This document shows positions 11,021-19,695 of a DNA stretch of 64,000 nucleotides, piece by piece. The position numbers were made by a program, and so were the translations under genes. The notes under the pieces are model-generated. The model saw nothing but the letters and a program-made list of their open reading frames with translations, searched no databases and was not told where the DNA came from. This DNA is from Methanobrevibacter sp. TMH8 (GTDB lineage: Archaea; Methanobacteriota; Methanobacteria; Methanobacteriales; Methanobacteriaceae), in contig NZ_JAHLZE010000035.1 in assembly GCF_020148105.1 (NCBI RefSeq), positions 26,993 through 90,992 of the forward strand, written 5' to 3'. Within the stretch, counting starts at the first letter, position 1; every line of letters begins with the position of its first letter.

Positions 11021-11671
11021 ATGTTGATTACTCATAAACATATTGATGAAAGTTTTGAATATGATGGCAGCCAGATTGAACAATCATGGGCTTTTAAATC
11101 ATTTGAAATAAAAGGTTCAAGTATAATAACTTGGATTGGTCCAATGAACATTTTTCCAGAAAATCTCAAGGATTTTGAGGATATTGGTATTGAAATTAAA
11201 TCTGATAAAATGCTTCATTTCATTGTAGAACATTTTGACCAACAACCAGCTAACTTGCGATTGGCTTATATGCGCCAAAGAATGTTAGTAATGATTCTAA
11301 AAGAAGAATTATCTAACAAAGGTATTATTTCAGTCAGAAAGGGGGATGATATTTATATTGTTTCTGATTGTTCTGACAATCCTGATAATCCTGATTCTAA
11401 TATTTTAAAGAAGCTTACAGTTTCTATAGCTACGGTTTCACCTAGTTCAATGAAAATTCATCTTGGTATTAATATTTTCAGTGATGGAACTCCTGATGAT
11501 GTTGATGCTATAGGTTTATTTGAGTTAAATAATAATTTAAATAATAATTCTGATGTAGATAATAATTTTAATGAAAATAATATAGTTGATTTTCTCTATA
11601 CAATTGTCGATAGTTATATAAATGAATTAAATGATATCGAACTAGATATAAGCAAAACTAATTTATTATAA
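11021..11671 (+). CDS. DUF366 family protein
   Basis: The 216-residue soluble protein resembles the DUF366 family, a small family whose function I cannot name. It has a WIGPM motif near residue 40 and a QQPANLRLAYMRQRMLV segment near residue 75. The C-terminal third carries an Asn/Asp-rich low-complexity stretch (about residues 168-185) that is probably a species-specific insertion. It is the first of three same-strand genes with queD and queE, which suggests a link to 7-deazaguanine (archaeosine) synthesis, though the 246-base gap before queD means co-transcription is not certain. The ATG follows a GTGGA sequence. Confidence 0.7.
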   Translation: MLITHKHIDESFEYDGSQIEQSWAFKSFEIKGSSIITWIGPMNIFPENLKDFEDIGIEIKSDKMLHFIVEHFDQQPANLRLAYMRQRMLVMILKEELSNKGIISVRKGDDIYIVSDCSDNPDNPDSNILKKLTVSIATVSPSSMKIHLGINIFSDGTPDDVDAIGLFELNNNLNNNSDVDNNFNENNIVDFLYTIVDSYINELNDIELDISKTNLL

Positions 11672-11730
11672 TAATATAAAATTAATAGATAATAGAATAT
11701 AATATATAAATAACATATAATGGTATGAAT

Positions 11731-11865
11731 AGGATATAATTAGGATATAACTAGGATATAACTAGGATATAAATTGTATATAATTATAATAATTATAATA
11801 AATTTAATATAACTTTAATATAATTATGATATAATTATGATATAAGTGGAATATAATCAGAATAT
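11731..11865 (+). repeat. Two 11-bp-period AT-rich repeat arrays upstream of queD
   Basis: At 11731-11774 there are four consecutive 11-base units: AGGATATAATT, AGGATATAACT twice, and AGGATATAAAT. At 11822-11865 a second 11-base-period array follows: AATTATGATAT twice, then AAGTGGAATAT and AATCAGAATAT. The array lies in the gap between DUF366 and queD, ending about 50 bases before the queD start codon, so it occupies the likely promoter region. Confidence 0.75.
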
Positions 11866-11917
11866 AAGTAATTTAATAAATAACATAAAATAGTATTCTA
11901 ATAATAGGAGTGAAATA

Positions 11918-12469
11918 ATGAAAATAGTAGTTAATGGAATCAATGCAGGATTGAGATTTTCATCTGCTCATATCATACCTGTACACTCTTCATGTGGGTT
12001 TATACATGGACATTCATACTTCGTTGATGTAGAAATTGAAGGAAAGAGATCTGGAGAATATGAATTTGTAGTTGATTTTAAAGATGTTAAAAATGTTGTT
12101 AGATCAATATGTAAAAAATTAGATCATCGGGTTTTGATTCCTATTAATAATAAGAATATGATGTTTAAAGGCATTTCTAACTCTGAAAAAAATGTTGATT
12201 CTGAAGACTACGTCGATTCTAGTGAACTATCTGTTCTTGATTTTTGCAATAATGATTATGTTGAATTTAGTGTAGGGAATAAAGAATATAAATTCCCAAT
12301 GGAAGACTGTGTTCTTCTCCCTTTAAAACATTCTTCTGCTGAAGAATTATCTCAATATTTTGCAAACATTGTTTTTGAAGATTTAAGAAAAAAAGGATAC
12401 GAAGTTGATTTTGTTTCTGTATGTGTAAACGAGGGAATAGGTCAGGGAGCATTCTTTAAAAGAGAATAA
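11918..12469 (+). CDS. queD: 6-carboxytetrahydropterin synthase (QueD-type PTPS homologue)
   Basis: QueD converts dihydroneopterin triphosphate to 6-carboxy-5,6,7,8-tetrahydropterin, an early step of 7-deazaguanine synthesis. Zinc ligands are visible as H18 (FSSAH) and H30/H32 (HGHSY), and C26 (SSCGF) is in the catalytic position. The [13 protein letters not shown] ending carries the conserved Glu. At 183 residues it is longer than bacterial QueD because of a roughly 60-residue insertion after KLDHRVLIP. The ATG follows a TAGGAGTG Shine-Dalgarno. It is followed 82 bases later by queE. A 6-pyruvoyltetrahydropterin synthase role is less likely in this context. Confidence 0.85.
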   Translation: MKIVVNGINAGLRFSSAHIIPVHSSCGFIHGHSYFVDVEIEGKRSGEYEFVVDFKDVKNVVRSICKKLDHRVLIPINNKNMMFKGISNSEKNVDSEDYVDSSELSVLDFCNNDYVEFSVGNKEYKFPMEDCVLLPLKHSSAEELSQYFANIVFEDLRKKGYEVDFVSVCVNEGIGQGAFFKRE

Positions 12470-12551
12470 TCATAGTTATTTAATTTATTTTTTTAAATTT
12501 TTAGAATTTAGTTTTTAAGCGCACTAATTGAATTGAATTGAGGATGATTTT

Positions 12552-13247
12552 ATGAAAGCACCTATTATTGAGATTTTTTCAAGCTTTCAAGGAGAAGGTT
12601 TATGGATTGGGAGGCGACAAATTTTTGTACGTTTTGCAGGATGTAATTTAGACTGTAATTATTGTGATACTCCTGAAAGTAGATCTTCTGATAACGGAAT
12701 TTCAATGACTGTTGATGAAGTTTTGGAAAAAATTGAAAGATTGAAAACCCCAGATTTACACTCTATTTCTTTTACTGGAGGAGAACCTCTTTTATATTCA
12801 GAATTTATAAATCAATTGGTCCAAAAAATTGATATTAAGATAATGATTGAAACTAATGGAACTTTACCCAATTCATTTAGAAATATTAATAAAATGGACT
12901 GTGTTTCTTTAGATATTAAGTTATCTGAACATTTTGGAAAAGATACTTATGAGAGTATTTTTGAAAAAGAACTTGATTCAGTAAAATTATTAATACAACA
13001 AAATACAAAGTTATATTGTAAATTAGTAGTATCACCTTCAACTGATTTAAATGTTTTAAGAAAAATAACAAAAAGATTATCTGAAGAAGTAAAAAATAAT
13101 AGTATTCCAATAGTAATTCAACCTGTAAGTCCTATTGAACAATGGAAAAATTCAAGCAATAAGTTATTTACATTTTCAGAAGTGATTGGAGAATATATGG
13201 AGGTTTTAATCATTCCTCAGACTCATAAACTTTTAAACATCGAGTAA
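12552..13247 (+). CDS. queE: 7-carboxy-7-deazaguanine synthase, radical SAM
   Basis: QueE rearranges 6-carboxytetrahydropterin to 7-carboxy-7-deazaguanine. The 231-residue protein has the N-terminal EIFSSFQGEG motif of the family, the radical-SAM CxxxCxxC at C31, C35 and C38 (CNLDCNYC), and the FTGGEPL SAM-binding motif. A GAGGATGA sequence precedes the ATG. With queD just upstream it supplies the base later incorporated as archaeosine in tRNA. QueC and the tRNA transglycosylase are not in this window. Confidence 0.92.
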   Translation: MKAPIIEIFSSFQGEGLWIGRRQIFVRFAGCNLDCNYCDTPESRSSDNGISMTVDEVLEKIERLKTPDLHSISFTGGEPLLYSEFINQLVQKIDIKIMIETNGTLPNSFRNINKMDCVSLDIKLSEHFGKDTYESIFEKELDSVKLLIQQNTKLYCKLVVSPSTDLNVLRKITKRLSEEVKNNSIPIVIQPVSPIEQWKNSSNKLFTFSEVIGEYMEVLIIPQTHKLLNIE

Positions 13248-13550
13248 AAAGTTTTATTGCAATTTTCTTGTAAAATTTTATTATTTTATTATTTAATCTT
13301 TGAATCAAAAATTTATTGTACTATTTAATTATTAATCATTAAATCAAAAATTCTTTATATAAATGTCAATTGTTTAATAGGTATACTTCTTAGATAATAA
13401 TTATAATAAAATTAATACTAGTATGTGTTAATATTATAATATTTTATCATTTTTATAGAAAAATATATAGATTCTTAAATATATATTAAGAATATGAAAG
13501 TCTTTAATTAATGAATTTTTTGTTTATACCATTTTTTTATTATATCTCTA
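13248..13550 (+). other. AT-rich intergenic region upstream of CBS gene
   Basis: About 300 A/T-rich bases separate queE from the four-CBS protein. Apart from scattered TATA-like sequences (for example around 13465-13490) I see no gene, RNA or clear repeat. The promoter of the CBS gene should lie here. Confidence 0.4.
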
Positions 13551-13561
13551 GAGGTGTAGAA

Positions 13562-14509
13562 ATGAAAGATAAAAGTGCCATAAACTTAAGGAAATCTATG
13601 GGTCGTGGATCTATAGAACATGAAACCAGAGTTTCAGAACATGAAGGAGACATAATGACATTAGCCAATAAAGATGTTATATCTGTCCCTCCAAGCACTA
13701 CTATTATTGAAGTTGCTGAAGTAATGGTAAATCATAAGTTTAGAAGACTCCCAGTCACTGATCCCGGTTCTGAAAAACTTTTAGGAATAGTAACAGCTAT
13801 GGACATTTTGAATTTCTTAGGAGGGGGAGACAAATTCAATATTGTGGAAGAAAAATACAATGATAATTTTTTAGCAGCTATAAATGAATCTGTAAGAGAA
13901 ATTATGACTCGTGAAGTTCGGTTCATGACTAATAAAGATTCAATCAATGATTGTATTGACTTAATGTTAGAAACTGATATTGGAGCTCTTCCTATAGTTG
14001 ATGAAGATAATAAAGTCATTGGTATTATCACTGAAAGAGATTTTACTTTAGCAATGGCCGGAGTTTTAACTGATGAATTGGTAGAAAATTACATGACTAC
14101 TAATGTTATTACTACCACTCCTGGAACACCTATTGAAGGGGTGTCCAAAATAATGGTTAGAAATAAATTAAGAAGAGTCCCTATAATGGGTAAAGCTATG
14201 GAAGATACAGCAGCTCATGGTGAAACTGAAGAATTAGAAGGAATTGTAACATCTAATGATGTTTTAAAATTTTTAGGGGATAATAAACTATTCAGCAAAA
14301 TGGAATCTAATAGTGGTGTCGAAATTTTAGATACTAAAATTTCTGAAATAATGGCTGAAAATGTTACTACTGTAGAACCATTAACTCGACTTGGCGATTT
14401 ATGTGAAATTTTCAGAGAAAAAGATATTGGTGGTGTCCCTGTTGTTAAAAATGGGGAATTATTAGGTATATTAACTGAAAGTGATATTCTAAAAGCTATC
14501 CGCAAATAA
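13562..14509 (+). CDS. Four-CBS-domain protein
   Basis: The 315-residue protein consists of two CBS pairs, recognisable by repeated IMxxxVxTV...GIVTxxDI units such as KLLGIVTAMDIL, KVIGIITERDFT, LEGIVTSNDVL and LLGILTESDIL. CBS domains bind adenosyl nucleotides and usually regulate a partner. No catalytic domain is fused. A longer ATG reading at 13511 would add 17 hydrophobic residues, but the GAGGTG Shine-Dalgarno at 13552-13557 indicates the ATG at 13562. It is followed by a second four-CBS gene about 110 bases later, possibly the same operon. Confidence 0.88.
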   Translation: MKDKSAINLRKSMGRGSIEHETRVSEHEGDIMTLANKDVISVPPSTTIIEVAEVMVNHKFRRLPVTDPGSEKLLGIVTAMDILNFLGGGDKFNIVEEKYNDNFLAAINESVREIMTREVRFMTNKDSINDCIDLMLETDIGALPIVDEDNKVIGIITERDFTLAMAGVLTDELVENYMTTNVITTTPGTPIEGVSKIMVRNKLRRVPIMGKAMEDTAAHGETEELEGIVTSNDVLKFLGDNKLFSKMESNSGVEILDTKISEIMAENVTTVEPLTRLGDLCEIFREKDIGGVPVVKNGELLGILTESDILKAIRK

Positions 14510-14618
14510 AATCATATTAAAATCATATTAAAAATAATAAAAAATAATAAAGAAAGAGATAGTAAAGAGTAATTAAAATTTGAATTAAAGAATGATCTAC
14601 CTTATTTTGGTGATTTAA

Positions 14619-15443
14619 ATGCAAATAAAAAATTTAATGTCTGAAGAACTAATAACAATTGATAAAGACCAAAACATTTGTGATGCTCTTCGATTAATGA
14701 AAAAACATAAAATATCTAGAATACCTGTTATTAACACTAATGAAAACCATGAAAAAGAACTTGTAGGAATAATAGCAGAAAAAGATATAGCTACAAAATT
14801 AGGGTCTTCTAAATATGGAAATATGGCTCCTTCTCATTTTCATGTTTCAACAGTAATGGTAAATGATGTCATAATAGCTGATGAAACAGAAAAAATTGAT
14901 AAAACAGCTAAAATGATTCTTGAAAAAAATATTGGGGCTTTACCTGTAATTTCTAATGGTGATTTAGTAGGAATAATTACTAAATCTGATTTTATTGATA
15001 TATGTAAAGGAAAAGCATATGAAAAAATATTTGCCGAAGAAATTATGAGTAGTGAGATAATATCTGTTGGTGCTAAAGATAGATTAATTCATGCAAGAAG
15101 AGTTATAATGGATTCTAATATTGGTAGACTTTTAATCAATGATAATAATGAACTTGCAGGTATTTTAACATCTAAAGATATAGCTAGAGCTTTAATATCT
15201 TTTAGAAAACATGTTCCTGAAAATCATCAACAAGCGCAAATAAAAAATATCTTTGTAGAAGAAGTAATGTCTCAAAATGTAAAAACATTGTCTGTAAATT
15301 CTACCGTCGCTGAAATAGCTAATGCTATGTTAGAAACAGGTTATAATGGATATCCTATTGTAAACGAAAATGATAATGTTGTTGGTATTGTAACACAATC
15401 TGATTTACTAGGATTAATTGTTGATTTAGAATTAGCAGAATAG
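14619..15443 (+). CDS. Second four-CBS-domain protein
   Basis: The 274 residues carry four CBS motifs: ELVGIIAEKDIA, DLVGIITKSDFI, ELAGILTSKDIA and NVVGIVTQSDLL. It is shorter than its upstream neighbour but has the same architecture, so the pair probably arose by duplication. A GGTGAT sequence precedes the ATG. A nucleotide-sensing regulatory role is inferred from the family only, and the regulated partner is unknown. The stop codon is followed by a small hairpin-forming sequence, TAGCTTTTTAGCTA, and T-rich DNA. Confidence 0.88.
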   Translation: MQIKNLMSEELITIDKDQNICDALRLMKKHKISRIPVINTNENHEKELVGIIAEKDIATKLGSSKYGNMAPSHFHVSTVMVNDVIIADETEKIDKTAKMILEKNIGALPVISNGDLVGIITKSDFIDICKGKAYEKIFAEEIMSSEIISVGAKDRLIHARRVIMDSNIGRLLINDNNELAGILTSKDIARALISFRKHVPENHQQAQIKNIFVEEVMSQNVKTLSVNSTVAEIANAMLETGYNGYPIVNENDNVVGIVTQSDLLGLIVDLELAE

Positions 15444-15715
15444 CTTTTTAGCTATTCTATTTCTATTTTTAACAATTTAATACTTTTATTTGCTTATTTT
15501 ATATTTAATATTTATATTCAATATATAATTAATCTCTATATTTTACTATAAAATGATTTATACATATGATTTATATTATCTAGTATCCCTAGCATTTTTA
15601 ATACCTTAATATATTCTAATAATACTCAATATATTCTTTAATCTAATATATTTTATTTATCTTATTAAATGATAAAATATATTATATATTTCTAAATAAT
15701 AAGTGAGGTTTTACT

Positions 15716-16573
15716 ATAAGCATCAAATCAAATAATGAGAAAAACTCTAAAATAGCATTTTTAGGGCCTAATGGAACTTTTACTCATGAAGCTGCATCAG
15801 TTTTAGAAGGAGAATTAGTCTCTTATTGTTCTATTCCCTCTGTCATGAATTCTGTTGTTGAAGGAGAGTGTTTAAAAGGTATTGTTCCTATTGAAAATTC
15901 TATTGAAGGTCCGGTTGGATTGACTTTAGATCTTTTAGCTCATAAAATTGATCTTAATATTGAAAAAGAGATTATTATTCCTGTTAGCCATAACCTTCTT
16001 GTAGATAAGGATATATATGATACTGAGGATATTGGTGACATAATTGATGTTTATTCTCATTCTCAAGCACTGGCACAGTGTCAAAACTATTTAGAAAATC
16101 ACAATATGAAAACTCACTTTACATTAAGTACTGCAGCTGCAGCTAAATCAATTAAAGGACAAAAAGGTGTCGCAGCTATTGGAACTTTAAAGGCTGCTGA
16201 ATTATATGGATTAAAACCTATTGATAAAAATATTCAAGATATTAAAAATAATCAAACTAGATTCATTATATTGTCTAAAAATCCATCTAGAATAACTGGA
16301 CATGATAAAACTTCTATTTTATTTTCACTTTCTGATGATAATCCTGGTGGTTTATATGAAATTTTGGGAGTATTTGCAAAAAATAGTATTAACTTAACTA
16401 AAATTGAATCTCGTCCATCCAAAGAAGGTTTAGGAAAATATATATTTTTTGTTGATTTAGAAGGACATAAAAATGATGAAAAAATTAAAAATATTTTAGA
16501 TACTCTTAGAAAAAAGACATCTTTTATGAAAATATTGGGATCTTATCCAATGGCTAATTTTAACAAAGATTAA
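15716..16573 (+). CDS. pheA: Prephenate dehydratase (apparent ATA start)
   Basis: PheA converts prephenate to phenylpyruvate in phenylalanine synthesis. The catalytic domain begins KIAFLGPNGTFTHEAA and contains NNQTRFIIL with the family's TRF motif. A C-terminal ACT domain with ESRP (residues about 225-228) implies phenylalanine feedback. The first in-frame ATG, at 15845, would delete the start of the catalytic fold. Upstream, the frame is open back to a TGA at 15704-15706 with no ATG, GTG or TTG. A GTGAGG Shine-Dalgarno at 15703-15708 points to ATA at 15716, giving 285 residues, a normal family length. Confidence 0.85.
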   Translation: MSIKSNNEKNSKIAFLGPNGTFTHEAASVLEGELVSYCSIPSVMNSVVEGECLKGIVPIENSIEGPVGLTLDLLAHKIDLNIEKEIIIPVSHNLLVDKDIYDTEDIGDIIDVYSHSQALAQCQNYLENHNMKTHFTLSTAAAAKSIKGQKGVAAIGTLKAAELYGLKPIDKNIQDIKNNQTRFIILSKNPSRITGHDKTSILFSLSDDNPGGLYEILGVFAKNSINLTKIESRPSKEGLGKYIFFVDLEGHKNDEKIKNILDTLRKKTSFMKILGSYPMANFNKD

Positions 16574-17106
16574 CATTTCTAACATTCTAATATTTCTAAT
16601 ATTTTTTCAATTTTCTATACTTTTATTAAATATTTTTATATTATTTTTATTATTCTGTTATTTTTAATAAAAATTCTAATAATTCTAATATATTATGATA
16701 ATTATAAAAATAATATAAAAATAATTTGATTAATTAATATGATATAAATAAATTAAAATTTAAGATAATATAATTTAATATAATATAAATAATATAAATA
16801 ATAAAAATTATTAATAATTATAATTATATTTTTTTAATGTATTAGTAAACTATATTATATAAAAAAACCATAATACCAATGTTATATATAGTTATATGAT
16901 GAAATTTAATAATAAATTTTAACTTAATTTAATAATAAATTTTCACAAATTTAACAATAAATTTTAAAATTATCTTTAAAATTTATAATGTAATAAAATT
17001 ATAAATGAATTATTTTTTAATCATTTACTACAGTTTAATTTCAATCTATTTAGTAAATAATAAATATACAATTAATAAACATGTTATAAATGATTATTAA
17101 AGCCTA
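16574..17106 (+). other. Long AT-rich intergenic region after pheA
   Basis: The first 70 bases after pheA are T-rich (repeated TTCTAATATTT) and may serve as a U-tract terminator. The remainder is A/T-rich with a repeated TTTAATAATAAATTTT-like stretch around 16907-16970. I see no gene or structured RNA. The promoter of the downstream membrane protein presumably lies in the last 100 bases. Confidence 0.4.
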
Positions 17107-17109
17107 GAG

Positions 17110-17820
17110 GTGGGTAATATTAGTCAAGATAAACAAAAGCTTTTAAAAATCATGCAAGAGCTTAAAAAAGATTATCAAGCAGGAAACATTTCTGAAGATA
17201 AGTATAAATATTTGTCTAAAGAATATTCTAATAGATTAGCTAATTTAGATGCTACTAATAGAATAAGAAGCATGCAGGGTCGGGAAAATAATCAAAAGAC
17301 TCCTTCTAAAGCTGCTCAAAGGAGTATGGCTGAAGCAAGTAGGAGAGAGGATAAAGATCTTGTTGATAAATATATTGTAAAGCCAAAAGTACAGAAAAAA
17401 GTACAAACAGCTCCAGAATCATCAAACAAGAGCAAATATGCTATTTTGGCAGTCGTTTGTTTAATAGGTGCTTTTTTAGTAGGAATCAGCTTTGGCTTGT
17501 TTAGTGGTGGACCTCAATCTGCTGTTCCAGGTGCAACTGTTTTAATTGATGATAGTGCATTTCCAAGTTTTTTAGCTAATGCTTCAAATGTTACTACAAA
17601 TAGTGGTGGAGATCAATCTAACTCAAATACTGGGGGTATAGGTACTACAACTACTGATACTACAGATTCAGATACGGGTGATGGAACAACTGATGGTGGT
17701 TCTGATGGTGGTTCTGGTAGTGGTTCTGATGGCGGTTCTGATGGCGGTTCTGGCGGAGGTTCTGGTAGTGGTTCTGATGGCGGTTCTGGTAGTGGTTCTG
17801 GTGGCTCTACAGAAGGTTAA
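17110..17820 (+). CDS. Single-pass membrane protein with Gly/Ser/Asp-rich tail
   Basis: I do not recognise a named family. Residues 1-110 are charged and helical, residues about 113-133 form one membrane helix (YAILAVVCLIGAFLVGISFGLF), and the C-terminal 75 residues are low complexity, first Thr/Asn-rich and then built of Gly-Ser-Asp units. A cytoplasmic N-terminus and external tail are likely. The called GTG at 17110 lies inside the GAGGTG Shine-Dalgarno at 17107-17112. The codon correctly spaced from that sequence is ATT at 17119, so the real start may be three codons later. A lipoprotein gene follows 49 bases downstream. Confidence 0.7.
   Translation: MGNISQDKQKLLKIMQELKKDYQAGNISEDKYKYLSKEYSNRLANLDATNRIRSMQGRENNQKTPSKAAQRSMAEASRREDKDLVDKYIVKPKVQKKVQTAPESSNKSKYAILAVVCLIGAFLVGISFGLFSGGPQSAVPGATVLIDDSAFPSFLANASNVTTNSGGDQSNSNTGGIGTTTTDTTDSDTGDGTTDGGSDGGSGSGSDGGSDGGSGGGSGSGSDGGSGSGSGGSTEG
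17690..17814 (+). repeat. GGTTCTGATGGC-type hexamer/dodecamer repeats coding a Gly-Ser-Asp tail
   Basis: The 3' end of the membrane protein gene is built from about twenty GGT/GGC-TCT, GGTAGT and GATGGC units. It is much richer in G than its surroundings. The encoded tail alternates GGS, SGS and DGG. Repeats of this type can change length by slippage in steps of six bases without shifting frame. Confidence 0.85.
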
Positions 17821-17869
17821 ACTAAATAAAGTCTTTATTGGATACGACTTTTCATAACAAGGTGAATTA

Positions 17870-18418
17870 ATGAAGAAATATATATTGGGCATTCTAATTA
17901 TATTAGCTGTTATATTTGTTTCTGGGTGTATTACTGATAGCAACAATAATAATAGTACTGGTAATGATACACCTCCTCAAACTTTAGCTAAAAATGGAAT
18001 AATTATTAAATATCCTGGAACATGGGTTGTTGCAAATTCAGCTTCTAATGATTCAATAGTTGCTGTTGCAGATCCTAGCTCTAAGGACCCAGCTACCGGT
18101 TATAGTAATGTTAATGTAAATATTGAAAAAAGAAGTCTTCCATCATCTTTAGAGAGTTATTTTAATCAAACATATACAAAATTATTCTCTAATTCCAATT
18201 TTACTCCAATTGCTCAAGGTAATGTATCTATTGGGTCTTATAATGCTTTAGAAGCATTATACACTGAAAACTCTAATGGAACAGTAAAACAACATAGGGC
18301 CCTTTGGATAGAGAATAATAATGAACTTTATGTTATTTTGTTTACAGCTCCTCAAAATGAATATCAGAGTCAAGTTAAAAATTTTAATTTTATTCTAGCG
18401 AACTTTAGAATAACTTAA
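17870..18418 (+). CDS. Secreted lipoprotein, PsbP-like fold
   Basis: The 182-residue protein starts with a lipoprotein signal peptide: MKKYILGILIILAVIFVSGC with a lipobox ending at C20. An Asn/Thr linker follows, then a single domain beginning near NGIIIKYPGTWVV, a pattern seen in PsbP-like or MOG1-like lipoproteins of methanogens. It should be anchored outside the cytoplasmic membrane. Ligand and role are unknown. A strong AAGGTGA Shine-Dalgarno supports the ATG. The short gap from the Gly/Ser-tail protein suggests a joint cell-surface operon. Confidence 0.75.
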   Translation: MKKYILGILIILAVIFVSGCITDSNNNNSTGNDTPPQTLAKNGIIIKYPGTWVVANSASNDSIVAVADPSSKDPATGYSNVNVNIEKRSLPSSLESYFNQTYTKLFSNSNFTPIAQGNVSIGSYNALEALYTENSNGTVKQHRALWIENNNELYVILFTAPQNEYQSQVKNFNFILANFRIT

Positions 18419-18516
18419 TGATTTAATAACTTAATATCCTTAGTTATTTCATTTAATTTCTTAATTATATTCTTTATTTTTTATTTTTATAAAATTTTGT
18501 AAATGTAGGTTTAAAA

Positions 18517-19695
18517 ATGGACATTATATTATGTGTAACTGGAAGTATAGCTGCTACAGAATCTATAAAGTTAGCTAGAGAACTTAAAAGGCAAGGATTC
18601 AATGTAAAATCTTTCATGAGTGATGCTGGAACAAAAATTATTCATCCTAATTCTATGGAATTTGCAACAGGTCAAGATGTAGTATTGGATATTACTGGAA
18701 AGATTGAACATGTTAAATATGCTAAAGCAGATTTGATTTTAGTTGCTCCAGCAACAGCTAACGTTATAAGTAAATTTGCATATAAAATAGCCGATAATCT
18801 TATTAACACTCTTCTTATAACTGCCCATGGTCATGATACTCCTATTTTATTTGTTCCTTCTATGCATGATTCTATGTATAAATCAATTTCAAAAAATATT
18901 GAGAAAATAAGACTAGAGGAATCTGAAACTAAAATTGATTTTGTAAAACCTCGTATGGAAGAAGGAAAAGCTAAATTTCCAAGCATTGAAGATATAATAT
19001 TAGAATCTAAAAGAATAATTAGTTTAAATCAAATTGAAAAAGATCCTTCAAAATTAGCCAATAAAAAGATTTTGATAAGTTTAGGTGGAACTTATGAGGC
19101 TATTGATCCAATTAGGGGCATAACAAATAAATCTTCTGGAAAAATGGGATTAGAATTAGCTAAAGAGGCTTATATTCGAGGAATGGATGTAAAATTAATA
19201 GTAGGTACTGTTGATGTTAAAATACCTAAGTGTTTTGATGTTAATTTTGTCGAATCTAGTGAAGAAATGAATAATATAACTAAAGAGCTTATTAATGATT
19301 TTGATATTTTCATTGCTACAGCAGCTGTATCTGATTTTGCTCCAATAAATAAAGAGAACTATAAAATATCTTCTTCAATTGATCTATCTTTAGAATTTAA
19401 ACCTACTGAAAAAATTATTAAACAGATTAAACAAACAAACCCTAATATATTTTTAGTAGGATTTAAAGCAGAATATGATATAGATGAAGATAAGATGATA
19501 AATTTAGCTAAAAAACAGATTGAAGAGGTTGGAACTGATTTAGTCATTGCTAATGATGTAAGCATAAGGGGATGCGGATTTGGTTCTGATGTTAATCAAG
19601 TTATTTTAGTGGATAATGATGTTGTTGAAATTTCAGAATGTTCTAAGAAGGAAATTGCAAAAATTGTATTTGATAAACTGGATAAAGATTTATAA
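18517..19695 (+). CDS. coaBC: Bifunctional phosphopantothenoylcysteine decarboxylase/synthetase CoaBC
   Basis: This fused enzyme makes 4'-phosphopantetheine from 4'-phosphopantothenate and cysteine for coenzyme A. The N-terminal flavoprotein decarboxylase has the TGSIAA flavin-loop start, the active-site His in KIEHVKYAKAD, the LVAPATANVISK motif and PSMHDSMY in place of the common PAMN-type element. The C-terminal synthetase begins near residue 187 with LISLGGTYEAIDPIRGITNKSSGKMG. At 392 residues it is full length. The start follows GTAGGT. It is transcribed alone or after the lipoprotein gene (98-base gap). Confidence 0.93.
   Translation: MDIILCVTGSIAATESIKLARELKRQGFNVKSFMSDAGTKIIHPNSMEFATGQDVVLDITGKIEHVKYAKADLILVAPATANVISKFAYKIADNLINTLLITAHGHDTPILFVPSMHDSMYKSISKNIEKIRLEESETKIDFVKPRMEEGKAKFPSIEDIILESKRIISLNQIEKDPSKLANKKILISLGGTYEAIDPIRGITNKSSGKMGLELAKEAYIRGMDVKLIVGTVDVKIPKCFDVNFVESSEEMNNITKELINDFDIFIATAAVSDFAPINKENYKISSSIDLSLEFKPTEKIIKQIKQTNPNIFLVGFKAEYDIDEDKMINLAKKQIEEVGTDLVIANDVSIRGCGFGSDVNQVILVDNDVVEISECSKKEIAKIVFDKLDKDL

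Noticed and set aside
13732..14031. Minus-strand ORFs opposite the CBS genes
   Set aside because: They are shadows of the strongly supported four-CBS proteins.
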